A stretch of 64,000 nucleotides of DNA from Isoetes taiwanensis (GCA_021234155.1 JAJEKV010000104.1:2055900-2119899), one strand, 5' to 3'. Positions 10,205 through 23,331 are shown, counted from the first letter of the stretch. A program made the numbers and translations. The notes: generated by a model not told the origin, from the letters alone.

Positions 10205-12091
10205 ATGCCAAGGAGGCCAACAAAGCGAGGACAATGGACGGAGGAAGAGATGTCGACAGCACTCGACGAGGTAAGTGAGAATGGAATTTTAATTAGAGAG
10301 GCATCTAGACGGTCAGGCATACCAGAGTCGTCTATCAGGGATTGGCTGTATGGGCGGATTTCCAAGAAGAATGCAAGGCATCCCCATATCCTGACACCAG
10401 CCCCCAAGAGAAGGAATTGGTTGATTGGGCAATAGGCAGGGCAGAACAGGGTATGGACATGACTCTGGCTGTTGTGAAGGAGTGTGCAGCCGAGATGGCG
10501 AGGGAGGGTAATTCGGCCTTTGATGGTGTGCCAGGGAACAAGTGGTGGAAGCTTTTCAAGCAAAGGCACCCTGAGATCTTCCTTAGGAGTGCCGAAACAT
10601 TGGAGGTTTCACGCGCCCGGGCAATGAATCAAGCCAACTTGGATGGCTTCTACACAGGGCTGAAAGAAGTATATGATGAGTTCAGCTCTCCCCCCTCAAG
10701 AATTTGGAATGCAGACGAAACAGGGATCCAAGCTGGGAAAGTAAAGGGTTTGAGGATAATTGCCAGGAAAGGGGAGAATAGGGTTAGCGAGCTAGTTATG
10801 AATACAAGGGAATGGGGGATTATTTTAGTGTGTGTCAATGCAGAAGGGTTCATGCTTCAAGGGTACAAGGATGAGACAAGACAACATAGCAAGGTGTGAA
10901 GAGGGAGCAATTCAGGCAGTGCGGCAATCAGCTTGGATGACCACTGAATTGTTTAAGTCATGGCTATCTCATTTTCAGTCTAGAGTCCTTGGAGGGGTGT
11001 CACCTGATCGACCTCATCTCATACTGCTGGATGGCCATGGTAGCCATGTGGAACTGGATGTCATCCTTGCTGCCAAAGAGATGGGTATACATTTTGCCCT
11101 ACTACCTGCTCACACATCGCATAGGCTACAACCACTAGATGTATCTTGCTTTGCACCAATCAAGGCTGCATTCAAAAGACTAAGGGCAGCCTATATGGTG
11201 AGGAAGGGTGGGACTGAACCAAAGAGGGAAGACATTGCTGAACTCATTTCCCAGGCCATTGCAGCTGGTCTAACAGTGTCCAACATAAAGGCAGGTTTCA
11301 TGGCAACTGGAATATGGCCATTTAACCCAACAAAAGTGGTTCTTGGAAGGGAAGGATGAAGGTTTGCAAGGGAAGATGTGTATGTGCCTGCACCACCCAT
11401 TGAACAACCATCAACTGAGGTTATAGATGAACATGAGAATGATGTACCTAATGTCTTGCATGAGAGTGTTGTACCTAATGTCTTGCATGAACCATTGGAG
11501 CAATTCGATGGCTGTGTGCAGGGCATGGATATGGGAACCAATGTTGTGGACGGCTACAACATACAAGAAGTGGATCTACAATGGGAAGAGCATGTCCAGG
11601 CATCACTTGAACATCCTGGTGCTACACATGGGACCATGCAGCAAGTCCTCCTCCACCAGCCTGTAGGAATTGATTGTGGCCAAACCTCACAGGTCCAAGC
11701 AGAGCCAAGTACACTAAGGAGATCCTCGAGAAGGAGAGGCATCGCTCCTAATCTATATGGTAGAGTTCATATCAGCAGTGATGGCTTCTACCAAGCTCAT
11801 GCATCAGAGAAGAGAAGAAGGGAAGAGGCTGAGAGGCTTAAGAGGGAGCAGGTAGCCCTCAAGAAGATTGAGGCAACAAAGAGGAGGGTAGAGAAAGAGG
11901 AGGCCAGCAGCAGGGCTGCTACAAACAGGGCTGAAAGGGAGAGTAGAAAGCAAGCAGAGGCCTTGTATGAGGCCTCCACTAAGAGGTTGAGGGATTTCAT
12001 GTATCTGGCTGGCCAATCAAGAGTTCGGGCTGTATTTGGTTGCCAAAGACCACTGAACGAGGCTGCAAAGCAAAAGGAGGCTGGCTGTTAG
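10205..12091 (+). pseudogene. Pogo-superfamily transposase (psq HTH, CENP-B HTH, DDE_1), frameshifted
   Basis: Starts at ATG 10205. Residues 1-45 (KRGQWTEEEMSTALDEV, then GIPESSIRDWLYGR) are a psq-type helix-turn-helix. A CENP-B/Tc5-type HTH follows (NKWWKLFKQRHPE). The DDE_1 catalytic domain shows its three acids: NADETGI (Asp near 10714), LLDGHGSH (Asp 11030-11032) and HRLQPLDVSCF (Asp 11138-11140). Frames change near 10380 and again around 10870-10900. A TGA at 11357-11359, probably a mutated CGA, interrupts a frame that otherwise runs to 12091. The C-terminal part is charged and largely coiled coil (KRRREEAERLKREQVALKK). Not functional as read. Confidence 0.88.
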
Positions 12092-12137
12092 GCTCAGGCT
12101 GAAAGGCAGACAGGGTTTAAGTCCTACTCATTGCAGT

Positions 12138-12829
12138 GCACCTAGAAATAATGTGGATGAGGATAATTCTGAGGCCTATGTTCCAAGCAGCCAACCAAAC
12201 AACCTACTAGAGACACAATATGTGGAGTGCAGTCTCAAAGACACTCACTTATGCGAGGGAGACGAGGTCAACCCTCAGTCAATCAGCATAGAGGGGTGTA
12301 TTCCTTTGGTCAGACCTACAACAGACAAGGTAAGCAACATTAGGAGCCCCTTGAAGAGATGAGATCTTGCCAGCAGTCAAAGACAGTTCAGCCCTCTTGC
12401 ACGCTCCTTGAGGATGGACACACAAGGTTGGATTAACTATGTTGCAGCCAACACAGGGCCAGGGAATGAAGGTGTGCCTGCACTTGATAAGGCCAGGCAC
12501 ATTAGGGAGATGACTGAAATAGGGGTAGATGCCCAAGCCCTTGCAACAGCACGGGGCATGGATGAGGGTTTCTTCAGCGTTTGGAGAGCAGACATGGCAG
12601 AGGTATAACTCTTTTTATATACAATTCATTCAATATATCAGTTGGTAACACCTTTGTCTACGCAGGTCCAAGATGCTACACCAGCCATCTTCTTGAACCA
12701 GAGTGTTACAGATAAGGTATGTCATCTGCTGGCCTGTGATTTGGGATGGACAAACCTGTGTGCCTTATTACTAAATCCTGTCAAATAATGCAGGGTGATT
12801 ATGACTCGGACGAATCAGTAGAAGAATAG
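12138..12829 (+). CDS. Small spliced accessory gene of the pogo-like element
   Basis: Three exons share phase 0. The first, preceded by TTGCAG, runs about 12138-12602 and ends RADMAE before GTATAA. The second, 12666-12716 (VQDATPAIFLNQSVTDK), lies between TACGCAG and GTATGT. The third, 12794-12829 (GDYDSDESVEE, stop), follows AATGCAG. All junctions are GT-AG and all exons stay open, apart from one in-frame TGA at 12360-12362, again in an Arg-like context. The product is acidic and unrecognised. Being directly downstream of the transposase, it could be its alternative 3' exons instead of a separate gene. Confidence 0.5.
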
Positions 12830-13098
12830 AAGATATACTTAATGGCCAAAGAAGCCATGATAGAAAGATAAAGACAAAACTATATGTGGTATCAGATTTT
12901 GTAATTGCAGTAATATATTCCATTCAAAGTGCTTCTCGGGCAAATACATTGTTGCTTCCACAAAATGCCTTCACAAAACACTATTGCAAAATGGCACTAG
13001 GCCTATTTCAAAATTCAGCAAAACAAAAATAAATAAACATAGAAGGGCAGGTTAGAAAGAGTCGTCCATTTCGCGAAGGATCACCAGCATTCACTAGC

Positions 13099-13753
13099 TC
13101 AGGTCTCCTGATTAACAGGACTTTCAAATTTAACATTGTCCCCCTTAGCAACCGTGACACTGCAATGCACCAGATCATGCTCGCCCTTTGCATGTTGTAT
13201 CTGATCACAGATCTCTGGTGTGACCACCACATTCAGGTTAGGTCCGGCAGCAGCAGAGATCTTTTCACGATTGACAAGGCAGTTCTTCAGAGTGAAGGAG
13301 CCAAGCTCCTCTGTCTGCACAGACGCATCAGAATACCGGCGCTCCCTCTTCTTCGATCGGGAGGGTGTCCCTGGAGAGGGCTTGCGATAACCACCTCCTA
13401 CAATGCCTTGGCCCTTCCTCCAATGCCCTTCCATAGTGCTGCAAATCAAAAGGAGACGAATTAGATAGGCCTAAACTGAAACCTACAACTACAATCTATG
13501 CAAAGAACAAACATTACCTTGACTTGGAAGTTGATCGAATACCAGGAGACGAGGTGCTGATCGGAGTTGGCCGGGAGATGAGGTGCTGGGATGTCAATTG
13601 AGAGAAGATGCAACACTTTTGATAGCCAAGATTGACATGATGAAGGCTCTGCCGATTCGTGCGAGGCGCTGGAATCCACAATCCTCTCAAATCATGCGGA
13701 GAAGGCCGATTTAGGGGGTGATCAAACGTCTGGAGGAGAGATTTGTTTGGCAA
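13099..13753 (-). CDS. Two-exon antisense gene of unknown function
   Basis: Exon 1 covers roughly 13753-13518 and ends before a GTAATG donor. Exon 2, 13438-13099, starts after TTTGCAG. The 79-bp intron has consensus borders, and the frame that is open upstream joins the open exon 2 frame with one Ser codon across the junction. Exon 2 is basic and then ordinary (PSPGTPSRSKKRERRYSDAS, later GPNLNVVVTPEICDQIQ). There is no ATG at the left limit given, so the 5' end is unresolved. I do not recognise the protein. It converges on the transposase and accessory gene. Confidence 0.45.
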
Positions 13754-14792
13754 AACCTCGAAAATGGGCCAGATAGGATAGCGAATGATGGTCCCTGCAC
13801 CCTCGGTCAGTGGACCGTTGGGCCATGATGTGAACTTCGGATTGCGCGACCGCGAGCACGGCTTGAGGCCATCGAGTGAGGTGCCACCACGATGCCAGTA
13901 GGCGAAGGCACGTGAGACGGACCCTTGGGTCGCGAAAGAGGGTTACGCCCATGGCGTTCTTAGGTTTCCATAGTAGCGAATGTTGGAACACACCAGCGCG
14001 ATAGCTGGCTACCTAGATCGTGACAGGAGGCTGTTGGAGGGTGCGAAAGTAGGCCACAACCATGGCGTGAGTGGCGAGGTGTATGTCGATGGGGGCACTT
14101 ACACCCCCCAACTTTAGAGGCCCATAACTTTTTAACCATAGATAATTTAAGGGCAATTTTTCGACAGGCTTATGTCATATCTGATTAGGTATCCAATGAC
14201 ACTTGGATTAATGCCATTGGACCATTTTTTGACATTTTAATGGGTGCACGCCTCTTAAGTGCGCGGAACATGGCAACCCCACCCTATTTAACCCCATCCT
14301 ATTTGAACAAAGAAAAATGTAAAGAATAACATGGTAAAAAAGAACTGCATGCTCAGGTAGGCATCTCCTGTTATCAGAAAGAATCGGGTGAAAGCTTTTA
14401 TAAAGGAGCGGTGAAGCGGGTGAAGCGGCTATCATACTCGCTATTCTCTGTTATCTTTTTAACATCAAACCAATTTGATTTTCTACGATGACGTATTTAA
14501 TAATAGCAGCTGGACATCAACTTCATTCGCTTCAACCACTCGAACCAGCTTCAATAATTTGGCCTACTTTAAAAATGCTCCAACGGAAAAAGGTATAGCT
14601 TTCACTTTCAGGACGCTGCTCGATCCGCTCTATAAGCCACACAAGCCGGCAAGACAAGGCACAAGGCTATCTGTTGAAACAAATTCAAGTGTTTGTGCCA
14701 CAAGTATGCCTCTGCTATCATGCAGACAAAAGAATAATCTTTAAGCCAACAGCACAGAACTGTTGAAAGAGATGAGTTAGATTTTGAGGACT

Positions 14793-15052
14793 TCAGGAGC
14801 CTGCACCAGATCTTGCAGTATATTCATGAACAAGATATGCAAATAACGATTTCGAATCCTCCAATAATTTTGCAGGTGCATCATACTCTTTCACCTTCCC
14901 TGTTTTACACAATTCACATCACCCATGTTAATGAACTCCATTCTCTGATTACAATACTATCAAAAGTAGTAGTAGAGAACACAGTAGATAACATACCATT
15001 ATCCATGACTATAACTTTGTCACTGTTCATGACAGAAGGTATTCTATGTGCA
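14793..15052 (-). pseudogene. ABCC transporter 3'-end fragment (unit A)
   Basis: Matches the last exon of the ABCC gene at 63012-63118: exon 14899-14793, acceptor AG at 14901-14900, ending with a stop after SGAGS. The upstream intron follows, then the 3' part of the preceding exon (14997 to about 15052, [11 protein letters not shown]). It breaks off at about 15052, inside the H-loop region (AHRIPSV), and passes directly into unrelated DNA starting GTACGACGAGGCAAG. The nucleotide-binding core is missing, so it cannot make a transporter. Confidence 0.85.
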
Positions 15053-15339
15053 ATTCTATGTACGACGAGGCAAGTTCATTTCCTCAGATATTGCTTTGGG
15101 AGAAAAACAAAACTCTGCTTCGATTGAGTTGATGCCAGATAACCCATGCTCTTCTTCTTCTCTAAATTGTCAGCCGAAATAGAATCAAGGGCAACATTGT
15201 GGGCTTTTACAAGGGACTCCAAATCTGTCCCATGCTTCAGAAGCTCTTTGTAAGTCCCTAATTCCAATCTTACCATCACGCATAACCTGCAGACAAGGAT
15301 TGATGATCAGAAAATTTCCAAGATTCACTAGAATTTGTC

Positions 15340-17215
15340 CTGAACTTTAGTGAATCATGGGGAATCTAGGTGAATCTTGGAACAATCTTTGAGAATGTAG
15401 GGGAATCTTAAGAGATTGTATGGGAATCTCTGGAAAATCTTTAAGAATCTAGACGAATCCAAGGGAATCTTCATAATTTCTTTGAGAATATAAGGGAATC
15501 TAGGGGAATCTTTATAGAATATGAATGAATCTAAGAAAATCTACATAGAATATTGAGAAATATATGCGAATCTTGGAATAGTCTTTGGGAATCTAGAGAA
15601 ATCTTTGTAGAATCTTAAAAATCTAGGGAAATCTTCCACGCTAGTGTGTTTTGCAGGGTCGGCTTCAAGCAGTCCTTGGCAAAGCATTTATGGTTGCCTT
15701 TCAGGAACCCTCCTGTCTATGTTTCCATCAAATGGCTATAACTTGCAGCTTTCTCTCGTCGGGAGCTTTCCAATGAGTGGTGCCTTGGTATCCTTTCGTC
15801 GTAGTTGGAGCCAATGTGATGAATTCCAAGAATCTTCTTGGAATCTTCGAATTTCACGGAATCTATGATAATTCACGAAAATCTGGGGAATTTTATTAAT
15901 CATAGAGAATCTAAAAGAATCTCAAGAGAATCTTAGGGAATCTATGAGAGTCAGAAGAGAATCTAGGGGAATCTTTAAAGAATCTAAGAAAATCTAAGGA
16001 GAATCTACATAAAACCTTGGGGAATCTAGAGGAATCTTGGGATAATGCTTGGGAATCTAGGAAGAGGAATCTTGATGGAATCTTGGAGAATTTTGTGGAA
16101 TCTTTGTAGAACGTAGGAGAATCTACATAGAATCTTGAGGAATCTAGAGAAATCTTTGGATAATCTTTGGAAATCTAGGGGAATCTTTGTAGAACCTTAA
16201 GAATCTATGGAACCTTTGTAGCATCTTAGGGAATCTAGGTGAATCTTTTGCACTGGGTGTGTTTTACGGGGGAATCTTCATAAAATATTGGACAATCCAT
16301 ATTGGACAATCTTCATAAAATATTGGACAATACTAGAATCTTGAGGAAAATCTTGGGATAATCTTTGGAAATCTAGGGAAATCTTTGTAGAACCTTAAGA
16401 ATCTAGGGAACCTTTGTAGCATCTTAGGGAATCTAGGTGAATCTTTCGCACTGGGTGTGTTTTAAGAGGGAATCTTCATAAAATATTGGACAATCTAAGG
16501 TAATGTTTATGGAATCTTAGAGAATTTAAGAGAACATTAATGGAATATCAAAGCATCCAGGGGTATCTTTTTAGAGTCTTGAAGAATCTAGAGAAATCTT
16601 TATAGAATCTTCATTCGACTTGGATTTGGCTTCTAGTCAAATTTGTACAGTCCCTCTTGAGAATCTAGTGAATCTTGATGGAATCTTGTAGAATCTAGGG
16701 GAATCTTCATAGAATCTAAAGGAATGTAGGAGAATCTACATAGAAACTTAGGGCATCTAGAGGAATCTTAAGATAATATTTGAGAATCTAGGGTATCTCA
16801 AGAGAATACTAGAGAATCTATGGAATCTGAAGAGATTTTTTGGGAATCAAAGGGAATCTTCAAAAAATCTTTGAGAATCTAGAGGAATCTTGATGGAATC
16901 TTGGGGAATTTAGCGAATTTTCTTAGAATCTAAGAGAACTTAGGGGAATCTACATAGGATCTCGAAGAATCTAGAGGAATCTTTGGAAATCTAGGGGAAT
17001 CTTTGTATAACCTTAAGAATCTAAGGAATCAAAGGGAATCTTTCACACTGAGTGTATTTTGCAGGGGAATTTTCATAGAACATTGGAAAATCTAAGGGAA
17101 TTTTTAGGAATCGTTAAGGAGTCTTGGGGAATATAACGAACATTGATGGAATCTCAAAGAATCTTGAGAAATCTTTTCAGAGCCTTCTAAGAGAATCTTT
17201 AAAAATCTTCATCAG
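15340..17215. repeat. GAATCT-rich repeat array (unit A)
   Basis: About 1.9 kb in which GAATCT recurs every 10-20 bases, nearly always on the plus strand, in phrases such as GGGAATCTTTGTAGAATC and GAATCTAGAGGAATCTT. It is interrupted at about 15640-15815 by non-array DNA (TGGTTGCC...GAGTGGTGCC). Longer repeat phrases containing GCACTGGGTGTGTTTT occur near 16250 and 16450. No plausible coding frame. Homologous arrays lie at 25140-27020 and 58235-59430. Confidence 0.88.
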
Positions 17216-17689
17216 ATGGTATGTCCTTTTAAGTCTTGATATTACTATCTTTTTCACTGTATTGGCACACCGTTTTGCACTAATATGGCTGAGATTTGTG
17301 GTTGGCTAAATGGAAATTGCAGGGTCCAAATCCATGGGCCTTTAAATTATTTATTAAGCAACAACAAATCATCATTATTTGCTTTGTTATTGTATGTTTT
17401 AACGTAGGAACTTGTTTTGTATACAAGTTATAACTCAAACTAATAATGGAAATTGAATAAACATTTACCAATTTGTTGTATGAACCATTACCAATAATGA
17501 TAATGGAAAATAAACAATGTTAGTTGAATAGAAACTAACAACCATTGATTGATCACTTGAGTATGCAAGATTTCAAGTCAGGTATACTAAACCAATAAGA
17601 ATTGCATTGCACATAGAACCATTCACACTTCTCTATTTCATGATCTAGAGATGATGAAAAAGCCATAAGAAAACTTAAAATTGAACCTA

Positions 17690-18040
17690 ATACCCCAAGG
17701 TGGGGGTAAGGGGGTATTCGACTTGTGGAATAATTAAGGGGGTATTCGATTTGTGGAATAAGCAAGTGGCATTCGACTTGTGGGATAAGCAATTCGACTT
17801 GCACAATACATGCCATAGTTTAGATGAGCCCAATACCCCCTTGGGTATTTGACTTGTGTAATGCAAGTGTGAGTTTAGACGAGTCTAATACTAGGGATAG
17901 GAGGTCCGGCGGGCGAAGGAGAAATGGGAGGTATTTGACTTGCCCAATATCAACCCGAAATTGAGGGTATTCGACTTGTAGAATAAGTGTGCACGCCGAA
18001 ACCACGAGTCTAGCACCCCTATTCCACGAGTCTAATACCC
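17690..18040. repeat. GGGTATTCGACTTGTGGAAT motif cluster, first of six
   Basis: Several copies of a GGGGTATTCGACTTGTGGAATAAG-like motif lie head to tail at the left, with inverted relatives (GAGTCTAATACCCC) to the right. This gives an overall inverted layout of about 350 bp. The same cluster recurs at 27495-27855 and 62108-62440, in partial form at 23540-23625, and as one unit split by the giant element (33350-33504 plus 56939-57215). Confidence 0.8.
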
Positions 18041-18497
18041 CCCTGGAATCCTAGTCCAAATTAGGAGCCAATAAATGCACCGTAAAAACAATGACTGAAT
18101 AGGAAATGTTTTGAGAACGTGGATTGTGTATTTGAACAAAGAAAAATGTAAAGAAAAACATGGTAAAAAAGAAGTGCGTGCTCAGGTAGGCATCTCCTGT
18201 TATCAGAAAGAATAGGGTGAAAGCGTTTATAAAGGAGCGGTGAAGCGGCTATCATACTCGCTGTTTGTTCTCTGTGTATCTTTTTAACATCAAACCAATT
18301 TGATTTTCTACGATGACGCATTTAATACTAGCAGCTGGACATCAACTTCATTCGCTTCAACCACTCGAACCAGCTTCAATAATTTGGCCCACTTTAAAAA
18401 TGCTCCAACAAAAGAAGGTATAGCTTTCACTTTCAGGATTCTATAAGCCACCCAAGCCGGCAAGACAAGGCACAAGGCTATCTGTTGAAACAAATTT

Positions 18498-19605
18498 AAG
18501 TGTTTGTTGAAACTTGACAAGCAAAAAATACCGACAAGAAGAGAGCTGCATTAAGTGCCAGTCCATAAGAAAGAGAGAGGCCGACACGATCTGCATGAGC
18601 CCAGTGAATACAAAAATATTAGGCAAGGCAATAACAAAATACAACCGTCATCTATGTCAAATATTTTACCTGGTCTGACAACATTTTCTGGCAAAAACAC
18701 AAGCAATAATGTGGATGCACAAAGTACTGTTGTACCAAGCATCTCCAGTCTGTGTCCAAACCACTCATTTGCAGCATTATTGTGAAAATCCATACATATG
18801 TTAGCATTCACATGCTTGAGGTTCATGTGAGAGAAGTCTTGCTCTTTCTGGAAGCATCTGATTGTTGTGAGGCCGGCCAATGACTCTGAAAATGAAAAAT
18901 TACTGGAGCCTTCGTGATTGAATCTAAACGTGTAAGCTCCCTTGATGTCGCAATAAAAATGCCTATAATGTCATATGCTTACATTTAATACTTCAGTGCA
19001 ATTCAGTTAATTCAAATGTTGACATACCTGATATGATTTATACAACCAAGCAAGTGGCAATATAAGAAAAATAATTGGCCATGTAACTTGGCAGGTAACA
19101 ACTAAGGTACTGAGGGTTGCCATATAAAGCGACATAGCAGCTACAGAAAAAAAGGGTAGAAGGATATCCAGCATTGTTTGGTCTGTTGAAAACTGCAAAA
19201 AAATTGTAAGCGCTGTTTAGGTAGCACAAAAGCATCCGTGGCGCCCAACAGTGATTATGCTACCATAAAATAAGTTGGTTGATAACCTCTTATCCTACTT
19301 AGTATTCTTCCGTATGGAAGGAAGGAAGGAAGGAAGGAAGGTTTTTATCGTCCCACCTGAGACCAATCGGGCCATGAAAAAAAAGGACATGGGTGCTCTA
19401 AATATACTTTGCAACATGTCAAAAAGAAAATTTGTGTTGTCTTCAGTCCCACGATACAAAATGATGATCGCCGAGCAATTGCAAAAAACCAAGACGCCAA
19501 TGAGATGAAAAAAAATAGACTTCGATGAACAAAGAGGGATTAAATTGGTGTTCTCCGTGAGGTCCGACCGAAAGCCAATAGTCACTGATACTAGAAGTGA
19601 TTGCC
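18498..19605 (-). pseudogene. ABCC second transmembrane domain fragment (unit A)
   Basis: Minus-strand exons of an ABCC transporter in correct order with GT-AG borders. About 19605-19380 encodes SDYWLS...LFIEVYFF, frameshifted here. 19192-19028 encodes STDQTMLDILLPFF to WLYKSYQ. 18962-18670 encodes [17 protein letters not shown], then [16 protein letters not shown], to LPENVVRPG. 18590 to about 18498 encodes [18 protein letters not shown] and breaks after ACQVSTN. Past the break lies a copy of the ABCC gene's downstream flank. One base is missing before the SES motif relative to unit B. The fragment lacks both nucleotide-binding domains. A GGAA microsatellite lies at about 19318-19340. Confidence 0.87.
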
Positions 19606-20196
19606 ATATTATCCGCATCAACTATTATCACGCAGTGCTTTGGCCAATCATATTCTTTAGTCACACAAAAATTACATGGGAATTCGAATTTACTTAGCAA
19701 TTAGGAATAATGAATGATGTGCAAAAAGGCCGAATTTGCCACATTTTTTCCATTTGGCGCACAGTCCACAAAATATATTGCTTTAATTTGTCTTAAACAC
19801 ACAACCATTTTCCATTATTTGTAGATAGGTTTTTCCTAGACTATGTAATTATCATAATGCTTCTATATATGTACGATTATGCGACCGGAAACAAACAAAA
19901 TGACCATTTTGCATCATTGATAAAATGTATTTACTTGCGTATTACATCTTATTATCCCAGAAGCATATTTTCGTAGATTAATCCATTATATCATGTCTGA
20001 TTTCAGATTCTTTGAGAAGTCCACACGCACAAACTTAGCTAAATAAATTGCTTCCTGACATGCAAATGAAACATACCAGGTACAAATTTACAAATTAACT
20101 ATTGCAATATTTTGTGATTACCAGGTAATGACGTAACATTACTCATCTTCCCTTGGACAATTTGTTAACACTGCTGAGCAACTGAAGGGTCACAAC

Positions 20197-23100
20197 ATGA
20201 AAGGCCAAGGTGGCCAAAATCAATCAGTGGCAAAGAAGAGGGGCCGCCCAAGGCAAGTACAATGCATATCCATCTTAAAGTCCGTTTATTTACATCCGTT
20301 GTTTATTTAACTAATATTTCTTATATTTCATATTCAATAGATTACCTCTACCTTTTCCAAATAATACCGTAACCAGTGACGCAAAAAAAATTCTAAGGCG
20401 CCGTGAACAACAACGAGAATACCAGGCTAAGAAAAATGAAGAAGACTAATACAGAAGGAAAAGACGAGCAAATTTTTACACACCTAGAACTCACACCTAG
20501 GTATGAACTATGCATCTAGGTTCCCAATTCATCATCGTATATGACATTACTAATTTTGTGCTTTATTAACAGTGAAGAGCCAGACTCAAACAACAAACAA
20601 AATGATGGAAACACTGCCATTGATTACGAATGCAACAAGGAAAAAGCAGAATCCAGGTATGTGTATACTAGTTATGGAGTTCAATCTTTTAAACACATGA
20701 AACGTAATGCCTTTTTCCGTCGTCAATTCACAGCACTGAAATATTGCACAACCGTCTTATAAGAGATGAGGATATGCAAAAACCATCAGGCACAAAGAAA
20801 AGAGGCCGTCCAAGGTGAGTAAAAATGCTATTACGAATAGAAATCTAGAACTCTATTCAATTATATTTAAATTAAGTAGATCTCATACGCTCATTTAGTA
20901 GCAATATCGTATTTAGTTTTAACTTTAATAAGTTATTTCCATCCTCATGTATACGCAATCTATATGTAGAAATCTTATTAGATTTAATTAGTGTCCGTTT
21001 AATTCTATCTTTAATAGGCTACCTATAGCTGTGTTAGAAGGGCTTCCTGGCGATGAAATGAAAAAAATTCTTAGTCGTCGAAAACACCAGCAAGAATATA
21101 GAGCCAAAAAAAGGCTAAAGGAACTTGCTACGTCACCGACCACCGAAATGCCAACATGCTCAGAGCACCTACGCTCTGTTGGCCCAACGAGCAAGGAAAA
21201 GAGTGATGTGCACAAAGTAACGTGAAGAGATGTCGCCGACATACCAAGAGCTCAAAAACACGAAACATGTAGAATCAGGTTCCACGGAGGTCATATCAGA
21301 TGTTGGCCTCGTTAGAACAAAATTGCCAAAATACAATAATCACTAATCCCGATACGTCGAATTATAATACCTCAAGTGGCCATTGGCAAAAGCAAATTGC
21401 TATGATGCAACAGGTCATGAAACCTGCAGGACATGAACCATTAAGCCGACAAAGAAATGCAATATATGCCGATTGACTTGTTGGATTCTCGAGAACATGT
21501 CATTTGTTGCAACAATGGTCGCCGCTTATCGCCATCCATTGAGTCTCCTACCTCGAACCTTAGAAGAACTTTATTCGACACATGAATTTACACGGCTACC
21601 ACAAGATTGTGAATAATTTATTCTCGCTTTCACCCGCCCGGCGTGAAAGGCGTTTCATGAACCTAAAGATGCCATCATCTCTGCAATCATGGGTCGCACA
21701 TACCATCGGCTCCTATCCGCAAAAGCGCACCCAAAAGTACTCTTCATCGGGTATATATATGACTGTACTGATGAGGTATACCATTGCTACCGACATACGA
21801 GTGTCCCATATACATGGATCATACTAGTTGCCGCAACTTTGAATACCATGAATCCATATGTTAGACAATTGAGAACAATAAAGGAATTACATCCTGCGGC
21901 CCACAAAACTCACCCTCGCAGATCCTTCCACATCGATGAAATAGCCGCTATTGTACATGCCAATAACAAGTATTACTATAAAACCGAGCTAAGATGATTT
22001 GGATGCGCATGATCATGAGCCCAGATTCTTGAGTATCCTTGATCCCGCATATGAACCTCTTCAATACCCGTTATTTTTCCCACATGGAACATTGGGATGG
22101 AACCCACACAATGACCAAAACATGTCTCAAATAGATTGGTATTAAACTAAACTACTTCATGAACCACGATTTTCATAAGATAAGATAAGATAAATTTTTT
22201 ACGCCCACGGAACCCAACGGTTATGGGATCGCACATGCAAGGGCAACAGCCCATCTAAAGTCCTCGGACTAGGCCCATCACCAAACACAATAACCAAATA
22301 TTAAAAAGGCTACCAAGAATAAGATAAGATAATGAGGGAGATTGTGTGGTGAGTACCTCGCTGACATGTACCCGAAGTCGAAGAAGAGCCCTAACCATAT
22401 TGTAACTAAGGGATATCGACAAAACCCCATGCAACATGAAGACGGCAATGACGATGAGGATCCCGACAAAGCGCATCATAAAACCTACCAAAGATCCTTC
22501 CGAGGTTCTAGACGATGGTGTGATGTTCAAGTAGCGTATGCTTTATGCTTGCAAGGGTCAAAGGAAGACCGAAGCTTCTTTATAACTATGACAAATCTAA
22601 TCCAAAGATGGCTAGAAATAAAATGTAAACTACATCCAGGGCCAAAATGCATCCGACAAACCCTATGGTGGTTGTTCTCCCGTCATGAATCCAACATACA
22701 AAGAACATTATTCAAAGTATCTCGGACCCATATCCTACATGATGCACATCATTGAATTTCAAAACACGGATTGCCCCCCGGACACAATCGCTGTAAAGAC
22801 AGAAAGCATGAAATCCCAATAGACATGATCGATAATCTAATCTTCGAAATCGCCAGCCGACCCTGCTCGAGCCAGGTTGAGAAGTACATGATCCATAGAC
22901 ACACAAAACGTTGCCTCAACTAAAATAATAAATGCCGCTACAAATACCCCAAGCCATTGAATTCAACAACATACATCGACGAAAGGATACCGCACAATAT
23001 AGACGCACTGAACGTAGCGTGACGTGAACGCTTGTTCCATACATCCCATTTCTATTGAGAGAACTGGACTCTCATGTGTATGTAGATATTGCATCAACCG

Positions 23101-23331
23101 TATATGTATTTGCATACCTTACTGGTTACATATACACAAAGTTTCGACATATGACATGACTCGTTTTCACATTGATTCTACAAAAGCGGGCACGCCCACC
23201 ACAAATATTCCAACTAGTCTATTGTAGCAAAAAAAGCATCGACCAAAATAACACGAAGAATGAAATCCAAGATTATATCTCTCAAGACGATACCTATCAT
23301 CCATGGAAGCCACATGGAGAATCATGTCCCA
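20197..23331 (+). pseudogene. Helitron Rep protein, truncated and heavily frameshifted (unit A)
   Basis: Same gene as 30004-33140 but more damaged. Mini-exons encode an AT-hook (VAKKRGRPR, about 20230-20253), a basic REYQAKK block (about 20337-20500), a linker, a second AT-hook (GTKKRGRPR, about 20787-20815) and a second basic block (RRKHQQEYRAKKRLKEL, about 21073-21125). The Helitron N-terminal Cys region, a helicase-like PLQYPLFFPHGTLGWNPH-type segment (about 22055-22100) and remnants of the Rep domain follow. It ends after the segment reading SMEATWRIMSH, where ABCC-associated repeat DNA begins. No helicase domain is present. Confidence 0.8.

Larger units (their letters stand above)
9465..13820. 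mobile_element. Pogo/Tigger-like DNA transposon with accessory genes; ends not defined
   Basis: Contains a broken pogo-type transposase (10205-12091), a downstream spliced accessory gene on the same strand (12138-12829) and a spliced antisense gene (13099-13753). I could not find the short TIRs and TA duplication expected for pogo elements, so the limits are only the poly-T run on the left and the start of the duplicated 9.8-kb unit on the right. Some of the flanks may belong to neighbours. Confidence 0.6.

Noticed and set aside
17124-17309. Identical 61-codon frames at 17124 and 26930
   Set aside because: They are identical because of the 9.8-kb duplication and lie at the edge of the GAATCT array; no domain.
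20197-20500. A host bZIP/AT-hook transcription factor gene
   Set aside because: The basic REYQAKK blocks and AT-hooks lead directly into Helitron zinc and Rep segments, so they belong to the Helitron protein.
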